Assembly (NCBI GenBank): GCA_963576785.1
Contig: OY756149.1
Coordinates: 62,001-126,000, forward strand
Origin: Chlorophyllum brunneum
Taxonomy: Eukaryota; Basidiomycota; Agaricomycetes; Agaricales; Agaricaceae
Direction of reading: 5' to 3'
DNA: 64,000 bases
Below are positions 1-10,740 of this stretch, piece by piece. Under the pieces are notes generated by a model. That model was not told the DNA's origin. It ran no database searches and saw nothing but the letters and a program-made list of their open reading frames with translations. Numbering within the stretch: the stretch's first letter is position 1; each line of letters starts with the position of its first letter. Both the position numbers and the translations under genes were made by a program.

Positions 1-1
1 C

Positions 2-2149
2 ACTCAAGTCAAAGTACTAGGTGCAATTCTAAAAACTCACAAGCGACCTTTCAGCTCATTTGGACCCCCTCCCTTTGAGATTGTAGTCATTCGAAGTCAC
101 CTTTGTCTCGCACAAGATCGTACACCACCTACCTCATGCCCTGAATCCTCACATTCACAGTCCCGAAACCCAATAAACATCCTAACACCTTCTAATCCAT
201 CTATCTTACCACTGGACCCTGCCGATTTTCATGATCAAACGCTACCTAGTGCCAATCTCGCCCCTGTTTATGATATTATTGAAGAGAGTTGTTTAATATC
301 ACAAGCAGATCTTGGCAACTACATGGTTGATGAAGCAAGCACTATAGAGGGAAAGAAAATACTTGGCCCTGTACCAACACAGTGGCCAATGGAGATTCGA
401 AGTCAAGTTATCAAGGACCCTTTTCATGTATTCAAGATGTTAAACATACCATGTGGCCATGGCCTTCGCTTTGCATTTGCAAATGCACTACGTGATGCTA
501 TATTCATACCTGAGAAGGAGGATAGAGACCGAATCCATGCCTGGGCCACTTCACCTAATTCTCCAACCACATTTGAGAGCTTGAAGGACAAGTCTCCAAA
601 AGCTCTTTGGAAACATTGCTGTCGAGTAATTCCACCTCCTGAACTCCTTTACCTCTTGTTCACCAGGTCTTCGAAACATATGACCCTCTTAAAGATGCTC
701 AAAATGGGCAAAAACTATTCAACAATGCAACGTGGCATGTTTCCAAGAATATTCTAACTCTAATCCGTGACGGATACCTCTCAGACCCATCTGGTATTCT
801 GTTATACACTCAACTTGGAATTGATAAGTCATTTGGTAACCTTCCTATCTACCATTGCCTGTGAGGAACAAATCAAACAGAAGGCGGAGTTCATACTCAT
901 CTACGACCACGCTTACCCACTTCCGGTGCTTCAATCCGATTTGTTAATAGTTCTTTATCGGACTTTGTTCTGCAACACAATCTTCTTGTATGTCTATATT
1001 ATCTTTACTCCTGCTATATTTGTAACTCATCAATTTATCAGGTTGGAACATTCAACAGTACTGGCCAACAATATCGGGGTCATTTCAACATCTGGATCAC
1101 AAACGAAATCCAAGAACTCATTGAATATCTTAGAGAACATGAAATACTGGAAGATATTCCAAACCAGACTACCACTCTGACACCAAATGATTGGGTGAAT
1201 GGTAATCTATACACACAAACTTCGGAGGTTGTAGGAGTTGCTCCAATTCCTCCGGCAGTGCGCGAATTATGTGGAATGGCGGGTCATGAACAAAGTACTG
1301 GTATTGATGCTAAACGAGCATATGGGTTCCTTGCATCACTTCAAGAAACACGGAAAGCCATTCTTCCGGTGCACTCAGCTGCTGAACGTCAACTCTTTCG
1401 AAAACTTTTGCATGAGAATCCAGCATTTAATTCTCCATCAGGACCAATTTGGAAGCATGCCGTCAAGGCATGGAACCGTATTGCTGATGATACTGATGAA
1501 ATTTATTATAAGGTTAGTCTCAACCACACCCAATCTATGGACCTATCAGGCTAATAACGTTTTACAGCTTCCAGAACACCTCTCGCTTCACTACTCGAGT
1601 TGGAAGACCAATCTCAACATCAAGGAAACTCTTTCAATGACTTCAGCCACCCGTCATCCCTTGCAAGTCCCTTTATCTGATATTTCGCGTGCAGACAATG
1701 CTCCTGTTCCTCCTGCACATCAACTGCGCCCACACAAAGTCAATCATGGCTTTGTTTCCCTTGACAACCAACACTATCACGTTGTCAATCCACCCACCCA
1801 ACCACTGTTTCCGGAATTAGATAATGGTACAGCCCCAATGTCCATGTTACACAGCCATGATAGACTGGACCCAGTCACTGCTGCTCCGGAACCACCTTCC
1901 CGCCTCACAAACTCACTGGCTGCCAAGTTTACCATGCATCATGTAGCCAAAAAGCGTGTTGCGAGCACCATAGATGGTGTTCATCCAGTTAAGAAGGCTC
2001 GGAAGCGGCATTGTGGTAAGTGTGGCCTTGATTCATGCATTGGGAAGCAAGACCGTACCAGATGCCTGAATCCATGTCGAGACTGTCAAAAGGTTGAATG
2101 CAGAGGACGCGACTTGAAGAACATTACTTGGTTGACCACTGATGACTGA
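2..2149 (+). pseudogene. 3' part of a decayed repetitive-family gene (exonuclease/transposon-associated type), frameshifted and with an internal stop
   Basis: The reading frame is open from the window edge, so the 5' part lies outside. Conserved-looking blocks run through the sequence (GHGLRFAFANALRDAIFIP, then WVNGNLYTQ). The C-terminus is Cys-rich, with CGKCG, CLNPCRDC and ECRGRD after a basic stretch, which looks like a zinc-binding tail. Introns fit at 988-1041 and 1513-1567. The frame moves by one base near 651-654, and an in-frame TGA at 862-864 sits where a CGA (Arg) would fit, so the copy is dead. From memory this layout resembles a multi-copy Agaricomycete family often annotated with a 3'-5' exonuclease domain, but that domain is not in view and the assignment is tentative. 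It could belong to a DNA transposon. Confidence 0.5.
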
Positions 2150-2345
2150 TAATGTCTATACTATTACTTTGTATAATAATCATCTATTCACTCTTATGCA
2201 ATTTGTCCCTGATAGGCACATTTAATCGGTCTTGTCCCCTTTGTTGAGTCCACGAGTCCGATTCAAATCCAAACCTTCCTCTGAAGAATTTTATTTATTT
2301 ATTTATTTTTCACCCACACACACCCGTATCGGGCCGTATATCAAG

Positions 2346-3585
2346 CTAGGACATGTCAGACATCTTGGAGGGACCTCCAGAACCAGGGTTCATCCTAGGT
2401 CGGGTCTCTTCCGAGTCCTCGTCATCGCCAACTTCATACAGGGTTCCCTCAGTCAGCATTTGATGATCCGATTCGTCGTCTTGGCGTTGGCGTTTGCGGG
2501 AACTCTTTGTAGGTGTGCGGCCACTCTGGTATTTGTTATAGGCATTACGGTATCCATTGTCGGAGGCACGAGCGGATCTAGTCTTCCTGGTGTTGGTGTC
2601 GGGATCGCTACACGGAGCGATGTCTGGTTTACGGAATTTCGAGAAATCGGGGATTTTGCGGAGCCAGCCTCCGTAGATTGTCGCAGCTGTGGCTATCAAT
2701 GTGCGCGTGGCTTCATCAAGATGAGACGCAGTGAAACGCTCCTCGAATTGCTCCAAAGCTGCTTTGATACCAATGTTACAGATCACAAAGTGAGGCTGGA
2801 CATGGGACCTTATCGTCGGGAGACCCTCGAACGGAAAGAAGTATGGCCCGTCGAAGTCATTTGCATTGACTAGCTCCTCAGTTGTAATATTTCTCTTGTA
2901 CTGCCATAATTGGAGCGCTTTGAGTTTGCATCCAGGGACGAGCTTATACTCATAGATGTCTTGCTGGGCTTGGTCCTGTGCCTAATATGACTTAACTGCT
3001 TTGGCGAAAGAGGGAGATCGTTACCTTGATGAAGGCCTGAAATTCTTCGTCGCGGCGTAGGATTGTACGCCTGAATAAACCATCGAGGATTCGTTCTTCG
3101 GGGAGTAAGATCCATTGACTCTGGTCAAAGAGCCGGTGTAGAGAGGCGTTGACTTCAGATCATTGTCAGTGACTGAGTGCTAGAGGATATCGAAGGACTG
3201 GAGTACTCACGCCTTATCACGTTGTAGCGGGTGTCAACATTTAAACTGCCCCATTTCATACCCCAAGAGTATTCGAGTTTCTCGAGCTGTGGTAGATTAT
3301 CAGCACTTGTTATGGGCAGGAACAAGTTAGATGGTGACCCACGTCGTCGTGACGGGTAGCTCGGGGTAGGATGTGGGCATAATCAACAGAGTAGGGCGTG
3401 TGTGTAATGACACAACGTGGTCCGACAAGGGTTTCGGTGGCCTTGTTTACGCGCTTTTTGGCAGCATCTGACAAACTGCTACCTGTTTGCCTCACACCAG
3501 GGGTTTCGTAAATAGGAGCAGGACCTGTAGGTGACACGATGTACGGCTGATCGCGCGGATCGTCGGGGGTGGGAGGGCTGTCCAT
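2346..3585 (-). CDS. HNH-nuclease-domain protein (fungal family of unknown role)
   Basis: Four exons join cleanly: 3343-3585, 3211-3286, 3025-3152 and 2346-2981. The introns are 56, 58 and 43 nt with GT-AG ends, giving about 360 aa. Residues 58-74 hold a Cys, then an Asp and AHILP, typical of the first half of an HNH fold. Exon 2 gives a W-G-M-K block and LNVDTRYN. Exon 3 gives LHRLFD followed by WILLPEE, the second His/Asn part. The C-terminal 150 residues are low-complexity and basic (RKRQRQDDE) and probably disordered or nuclear. Similar HNH_2-like proteins occur in many copies in Agaricomycetes. Their target is unknown, and a catalytic role is assumed only from the motif. The frame is intact throughout. 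Confidence 0.7.
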
Positions 3586-4355
3586 GAGGTTGAGAGCTGA
3601 GGAAGAATGGTTAGTTGCTCTCAGATTCTCACTTCTTATGGTTTGCTAGGGCGTGGGAGAGCGCTTGACGCGTTTACGACACTGGCCTTGCTGTATCCGC
3701 CACATGCACACTTCCCAACCAAGTCAAAATGGAATGGTACAAAAAACACACGTTTGGTATATTCAGTAATAAGCACTTCCGCCTACAACAACAAATCGAG
3801 CGAAAAGCCGGTGGACGAAAGGGATAATAATATGAGGGGAACAATTGACGCTGGGAACGCACCATACCAAATTTGCGTAGAACGATAGAGTCAGAGTCTG
3901 GAGAACAGGAGAAAGAAGGTAATAATGACGAGGTGGTGTAGCGTGACCTCCTGATGATGGTGATAGGATTTGATACATATAAATGAAGGGGAGAAGGTTC
4001 GGGGAAATAGGAACATCAGGTGTAATACCAGATTTATTGTTTTGAGGAAAGGTACTGTGTGGCGGACGCGATGTTTGTAGGAAGCCGGCAGAGTCGGAAA
4101 TTTTATAGGATAACAGAGCAGGAAGACGAGACCGGAAGGATCACGAGTAGTGGAAATACTCATCCCATGATTCTGGACACATGCGTCAGGAGTCAGCCCA
4201 AGTCCAAATGGTTAAATTGTTATGTGCCTTCAGTTATATTTTCCGATGTAAACGAACAATACGCCCACAGCAGCTGTATCCAACACCATCGCTACAAATG
4301 ATCCAGTAATCTCCTGATTTGAGCCATAGATGGCGAAGACAGTAGTCTCCATCAC
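3586..4355. other. Intergenic 5' flank of the HNH gene
   Basis: Several short open frames overlap here on both strands, but none has a recognisable motif, a start context or splice-joined continuity. I see no gene. Confidence 0.5.
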
Positions 4356-4480
4356 GAACTCTTTGTAGGTATGCGGCCACTCTGGTATTTGTTATAGGCA
4401 TCACGGTATCCGTTGTCAGAGGCACGAACAGATCTTGCCGGGATCGTTACACGGAGCGACGTCTTGTTTACGGGATTTCG
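4356..4480 (-). pseudogene. Stray duplicated fragment of the HNH gene's last exon
   Basis: This stretch matches 2500-2641 of the HNH gene base for base over most of its length, with about 17 nt missing internally and scattered, mostly transitional, differences. Neither end coincides with an exon boundary, so it is a piece of duplicated DNA and not a retrocopied exon. It has no coding capacity. Confidence 0.75.
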
Positions 4481-5056
4481 CCTAACCCTTCACTCTCTTT
4501 CGAAATTCTCATCATCTTTTTGTTATGAATGAACTTTGCATGGACCAAAGATGGATAGTTTTTGTCTGAACATTGATTCGAATTTAGTCTTTGTCAAGAG
4601 TAATTTCGGGTTAGTGGTTCCGGTTGGGGTTACTTGATTAGAATTAAAAAGCCGTTTGGCTCGTGATCAGTCAATGGGTCGTCATTTGTTTGATGGTGGG
4701 CTCCGAGCCTTTCGCGGAGTTCAGAATTATTTAGTCAAATGTTGTGAAGCGAAGAACCGGATCGTCGATGAGACTAGACGTATTACACGCAGCATATGTA
4801 TGTATGTTAATAGTCCCTATTCCTTAAGACATGTCTGTCACTGAAAACCCCAGCAAATACCGCCTCATACGATCCACACCAAATAACCCAGGCCTGGTCA
4901 ATGGACAGCCATTCCTTCACCAACTCACTTCAGGTCGTGGAGCGTGGGACAATGTAGGAGAGTCCTAGCGTGGGAGATAGAGCTTAGTCATTGTTTATTT
5001 CACGTGACTGTGTCGTGGAGTGGAGGACGTCGTCGTCGTTGTCGCCGTCGTCCACC
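4481..5056. other. Intergenic / 5' flank of the FHA gene
   Basis: No gene is seen. The last bases before 5057 contain a CCACC run directly before the ATG, a good start context. Confidence 0.5.
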
Positions 5057-8000
5057 ATGCCTCCAACACCGCCCTACGCTGCCCAGCATGCCCAGCAGCC
5101 ATATCCCGCTCTCTACCTCTATCCCCTCAACGACTCCTTCGTCCCAAAACACATCTCTCTCGTCGCTGGCCAGCGTGTCAAAATCGGACGGCAGACAAAC
5201 CCAAAGACCGCTCCTGGCGAGAAGAACGGCTTTTTCGACTCAAAGGTTCTCAGTAGGCAGCATGCGGAGATCTGGGAGGACGGCGGCAAGGTATTTAACC
5301 GCTCTATGTGCATATATGCGCTGCTGCTGACCTCAAGAGCAGATATACATCAAGGACGTCAAGAGCTCCAACGGTACATTTATCAACGGCGAGCGGCTCA
5401 GCGCCGAGGGCGTCGAGTCTGACCCCTATGAATTAAAAAGCGACGACATTGTGGTCCGTATCTCTCCGACTGTATGCGCCAATTGCCCTCACCCATCTCC
5501 AGGAATTCGGCATCGACATTGTCGGCGAAGACAACAAGACGATTATTCATCACAAAGTTGCCGCTAGAGCTGTCTGCGTCTTTTCGGAGCAAGATGCCCA
5601 AGTCGCCGCCCGTGCTGAACAGCACCAGCAACAACAACAGCAACAACACCTCCTTCAGCAGCAGCATCCACAACAATATGCCCCTCACTCGCTTATGGGT
5701 GCTGCCCAACCTGGGCCCAACATTCCGTCTCAGTTCAACTTTGTCGGCGGCCCTCAGCAACGGCGACCTGGACCCAGTCCTGGCCAGGGGATTGCTGGCA
5801 TTGGCGGTATGGGTGGAGGCATGCGCCCGCCTGGGAAATCCGGGCTCACCTTCGAGCACATTCTCAGCCGCCTCCAGGGCGAACTCCAAAAGAGCCGAGA
5901 AACTGGCTCAGAGCTCCATTCGCTCACTGGTTCCATGAGCGAGATCCACGAAGTCCTTGGCGGCAATTTTGTAAGAAACTTTTGCTCTGGTGTATAATTT
6001 ATGTGACTCTCCACGCCTTAGCCCCCGAATATCCCTCCATATCCCTCCTCATTACCGCCAGCACGACCCGTTCGACCGTCCTCACCATCGCAATCACAAG
6101 AACCACACCCTCCACCGTCCAGCACCTCACCACCCCCTGATCAACAACCATCCCAGCAATTATCTCCAGAGTCAGAACAACAACCCTCCTCATCCTCATC
6201 TTCTACCACTGCCATCTCTCAACTCCAATCTCAGCTGCACGACACTCAGACTTCTCTGGCGCAACATGCTGACAAGGTCCGTGCGCTCGAGGAGGTACTC
6301 GTGGACCAGGAACTCATGAGGAAGGAGGTCCGTGATCTGCGCCAGCTCATCGAGAACCGGAGACGGGAAATCATGTTCGAAAATGATCACGAGTTGGACC
6401 ACGAAGGACACCAGAATGGTCTACTGGAGCCTCGAGGCGGGTTCGACCATGATGATGATGACGAAATCCAACATATCCGGATGCTTGATGAAGTGGATGA
6501 CGAGGATGATGCACATAGCATGACCACGATCATTCCCCATGAACTGGAGCGGGTCGATGAAGAGGATGAGGAGCAGCTTGCCGCAGCTGAGCGAGGGGAC
6601 CAGGTTGATGAAATTGCGTATGATGATGATCGCGCGGATCCGATTGATCCCGAACGTGAGCGAGAAGGCGAGTCTGATCGGCAACGTGAACGTGAGCGTC
6701 AATTCGAAGCTGCTGAGCAGGAAGCTCTGCGAAAACAAGAGGATCTAAATGTTGGTCGACCACGTACTCCTGAACCATCATTCGGCCTACGGGAACATGA
6801 GGGCGAGGCGAAGGATTCGAAACCCTCTGTCAACGTCAGTGTCAATACCAATTCCCCTCGTACAAGGTCCGGCACTCTGTTGGCTCCTAATGGCCGATCA
6901 CCATCCTCACCGCTTTCTCAACCAAGCACTACTGCGAATGGTGTTATGAGCGATGAGATGTTGGACCAGGTGCTGCAGTTGACTGCGCAGATGGCGAATA
7001 TGGCCAAGTTGACGTCGAGTATGGAGGCTCAGTACGCTGCTGCGCAGGATACGATCAAGGCGCTGGAAAGCAAAGTGACGGATCTGGAGAAGCTGGTCAA
7101 GGAGAAAAAGGAGAGTCAAGAGACGGACTCTGTTACTGCAACCTCGCCGGAGGTCCCTCCTTCAGCTTCGGAACCGGAAGAGGTGTCTGAGCCTGAGCCC
7201 GAAGTAAAGGAGGAGGAAGAGAGGAAGTCGCTGACGGAATTCTTTGCTGAGTGGAAGAAGACTGCTGAGGGTCAGTGGAGTGATGTGAAGGAGGAATGGA
7301 GAGAAGAAAGAGAACGACTAAAACGCGCGAGGGAGGAGTGGGAGGCAAAGATGAAGTCGATGGACAGTGGTATCGACAAAATCAACCAACTTCATACCAC
7401 TACTTCGGCACTCGTCAAGGACATTAGTGCACAGAAGCAGGAAATGTCGAGAATGCAGGATCGGGTGCAATCTCAGTTTCAGCAGGTTCTCGGGCTGAGA
7501 GTTGGGAATGGGGATGTGATGAAGCATGGAAGTGGGTTGGTGACACCGCCTAGTCCGCGGAGTCAGAGTTCGGATTCAGGAGGAGCGAGGCGGCGGAGGA
7601 AGAGGAGATCGACGAGCGCTGGTGCGGGTCGGGGTAGATCGGCGGGGAGAAGATCAAGCGAGCGGGACGGGAGTGGTGATGAAGCTGGTGGGGAACTGTC
7701 AGAACCGGAATCGGACGATGCGACACTCGCTTCTGAGGGTGGTGGATCACTAGACGCAGTCAAGGTGACCGCGTTTGCGAATGGCCTTACACTGAGCGGA
7801 TCTCCACTCAAAGATTTGACAACGGACGACCCTCAATCAACGTCAACGACGAGAGCAGGCGCAGGCGATGGGACGACTGTCTCCCGTGCGTACTACATTT
7901 CTCTACTAGACGTGGAAAAGGAACAAATTTTTGATTACGAAGACGATGCAGGGTCGTCGTTTGCGAGTGAAGAAGAAGTGGAAGAGGGTAAAAAGGTTCC

Positions 8001-8296
8001 AGGGCCTCGGATTATGAAAGCCAAGACGAAGGGGAAAGCCCAGGTGACGAATCCACAGGCGTTGGCGACACCGGCATCAATGACGGCAAGCTTTGTTAGT
8101 GAGCCTCCTGCTGGTTCGGAAACAGAGCTTGATCAGAAAAAGATGTCAATTCGGCCAGTGAGTGTTTAAAACCTTCTATTGTTGAGAAGTACTGATGAGA
8201 TTGTTATAGAATGCGGTGAATTTACAGACTGCGGGTGCCGTTGTAGTACTGGCCGTTGCTGCTGCTGCCGTGTTCTGGAAGGTGCGATCGGAGTAG
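5057..8296 (+). CDS. Tail-anchored FHA-domain protein, SLMAP / Far10 / PRO45-like (STRIPAK component)
   Basis: The ATG at 5057 has a strong CCACC context. Exons 5057-5290, 5343-5453, 5503-5970, 6022-8157 and 8210-8296 keep frame and give about 1011 aa. The FHA domain lies near residues 20-135, with GR at 44-45, SRQH at 66-69 and SSNGTFING at 86-94, the phosphothreonine-reading loops. A Gln/Pro-rich linker follows (Q run near 5630-5660). Next come long charged coiled coils ([10 protein letters not shown]... and a second block near 6950-7120). The protein ends in a single hydrophobic helix ([13 protein letters not shown]) followed by a short basic tail. FHA plus coiled coil plus C-terminal anchor is the SLMAP/PRO45/Far9-Far10 architecture. 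In fungi these proteins tether the STRIPAK phosphatase-kinase complex to the nuclear envelope, ER or mitochondria. The orthology is inferred from architecture and FHA sequence. All introns are about 50 nt. Confidence 0.88.
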
Positions 8297-10106
8297 AGAG
8301 AATGCGGAGTGTGCTCTTTCGCGCTCTGCGCTCTGTGGAGGGGAGGGGAGGGGTGGGAGGCGGTGGAGGAGGTACTTTTTTGCATTGAAGGTGGACACAA
8401 GAAGAGTCTTTAGACACGCAGCATTTACACGTCAGCAGAACACACAGCACGCACACACATGCATAGCGCATTACGAACCCTTAGAACAATTACCGACCAG
8501 GATTTTAAACTTGTTTTCGTTTCTTGACTTTGATCCAAACGATCCCGATACCGACACTTTCCGACGACACAATCTCCCCCCTGCATCGTCGTCGAGAAAA
8601 ATTGATACCGGCTCCCGCGCTACCCCTTCCCTTTCGATCCGACCCGCGTTCCCTCCCTGACCGACTCGATTTATGGTTTAATATTAGGATACCATCGCAC
8701 TCCCGATGACGGCTCGACGCGGTTGGTCTCCTGGCTTTCTTGGTTTGGTTCTGGATTTTTTCCTATCCTAATTTGTGGTTCTTCCCTGCGCTCGGTCTCA
8801 CACTCTCGGAAATGCTCGTTCTTCGTCCGTCCGACAATTGGCCAACAACAGTTCGCTCCACCTCTGATCTTTCGGTTTGTTATAACCAATCAGCCCCTCC
8901 CTTTCCTTATCCTCTTCGCTCGCTCGCCCGTTCGCCCGTCCGCCCTCCACATCCTGGTTGGGACCTAGTTTTTCGTGCTGGTGCCCTTACTCTCCCCCTC
9001 AACAAATTGGTTCTCATACGCATTCGTACCTCCCCGCAAACATTGTATAATCAGTCGTCCTTGTTTCTTGGTGATGACTTCCCAGCCCCTACACCAGCTG
9101 CCAGACCCGATCTCAAAGCTGGTAAAGGCTCGTGGAGTCCGCACGAGCCTAATTCGCGCATCGCCAGTCGCCTTTTCTCCTTTTCCGTAACATAGAAACT
9201 CACTTTACCGCCACTGCGGAGCGCTATAGTATATGAAACATTTATGGTATCTACCTCCATGGTTTTTAGTCTTCCTGTTTCTTTGTCGTGGACTCTTTAG
9301 TAGTAGGTAGGTAGGTAATTCTGTCCCATCATGTGGATCATTCACTTTGACGTTTAGAGACGAACGACAAAGATTTGGTTTTGGTGTTTTTCTCTTCGGT
9401 CTGTTTTTAAACTATTGTCTATGATTTTTCCTCCCCTCTTTGATTGTTTTGTAGCTCTGTTTTTTACGATCATGTCATGATTCCCTTTTGTGTTAGGTCC
9501 ATGAAGTATTTATTATTTTCTTTTTCCTGAATTATGTGTGAGTTGATCATGATTTTTGTGACGTCAGCGCTTTCTCACACTCGACGCCTAACACCTCTTT
9601 GACAATCATTAAAATATTAATCATTGACGCGCTCGTCCAAGTTCACGAAAAAAGATGGTTACCTGACGACGACCCAACTCGCCACCCTGATTCATGATAG
9701 TGGGGATCAACCCCAACTTGCTTCGTTATTCAAATACTCAGGATGATCCATGTTTCCCAGGTTAACCTTCCATGCGTGATCCGGACGATTTGAGAATTGT
9801 ATGCTTTGTGTGTAGGTTTGTGCTGGGATGGGACTCGTATGAGAGACTCTACAAGAGCTGAATTCGCGTGTAATCACACGAGGAATTTCTCTTCCCAATC
9901 AGACACTGGCTTTCACAGGTGAATGATCGTGATGGACTTGTCCTCCCGTCGATAACCAACACAGCACAGGCCCCCCATCTTTGACCCCCAAGTGTCATTC
10001 ATCCATTTAAACGTTTGACTTGGTTGTCTGCTGCGACATGCCCAGGTGGCACTCACTCACTTTCATACCCCCCTTCGTTTTCTCCTTCTGGCTTTAGATC
10101 TCAGAG
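8297..10106. other. Long intergenic region, pyrimidine-rich
   Basis: This 1.8 kb stretch is C/T-rich in its first half and contains a short GGTA tandem run near 9303-9317. Open frames overlap in all phases because of base composition, without motifs or plausible splicing. No gene or RNA was recognised. Confidence 0.45.
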
Positions 10107-10133
10107 ATGAGTCTCTACGAGCTCAGACCATCT

Positions 10134-10705
10134 TGTTGAGGAAACGACCGTAACGAGTTGTTTGCTGGGGGCAGCAGTAAATGCAGTGGGAGAGAACGTA
10201 GGGTCTACTCACTGAGATAATAAGCTTCTATCTGATACCTGTAGTAAGGTAATTCGGATAGACAGATATTATTGATAAAGTGGTTAACGTCAGTTAAGTA
10301 GAGGTCAAAGTCAATAAGATCGATTGAGGTGTTGTACTCAAAGAGATAGGCAATGATGAAGAAGTTGTTCGATTGAACAAGATGCAGAACTTAGGTCTGC
10401 TACATGGGGTTTATATACATATTGTAACATAGACGAGTCATACTACATAAAATACTAGCATTGCATGGATTGTTCCTTATGACTCCTTTTAACTGCGGCG
10501 TAGTGCCTGCGGAGTACTGCGGAACGTAGTATCTAGTCATTGGTACTATGTAGAATAATCTATCAAGTACTTATGACTCTCATCGTATGCAGAGCAACTC
10601 ATAGGAAGTTACTACGGAATGAAGTTACTGGAAAGTAACGGATCAGTCTATTATTATCATAATGACTTCATAGTCTATTTCTAGAATATGTCCGAAACTT
10701 CAACA
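10134..10705 (-). repeat. 3' LTR of the copia element
   Basis: This 572-bp direct repeat of 16818-17389 has terminal TG/CA. It differs from its partner at about three sites seen by eye (near 10150, 10437 and 10673), all G/A or C/T. Confidence 0.95.
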
Positions 10706-10722
10706 CTCCTCCTTGCTCTGTA
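10706..10722 (-). other. Polypurine tract of the copia element
   Basis: Read on the minus strand, the 17 bases directly upstream of the 3' LTR are almost all purine (AGCAAGGAGGAG). This is the expected position and composition of a plus-strand primer. Confidence 0.6.
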
Positions 10723-10740
10723 TTGATATAGAGTTTTTAA

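Noticed and set aside
8740..9195. 151-aa plus-strand frame in the pyrimidine-rich intergenic region
   Set aside because: Two or three frames are open at once because of skewed composition; no domain, start context or splice support.
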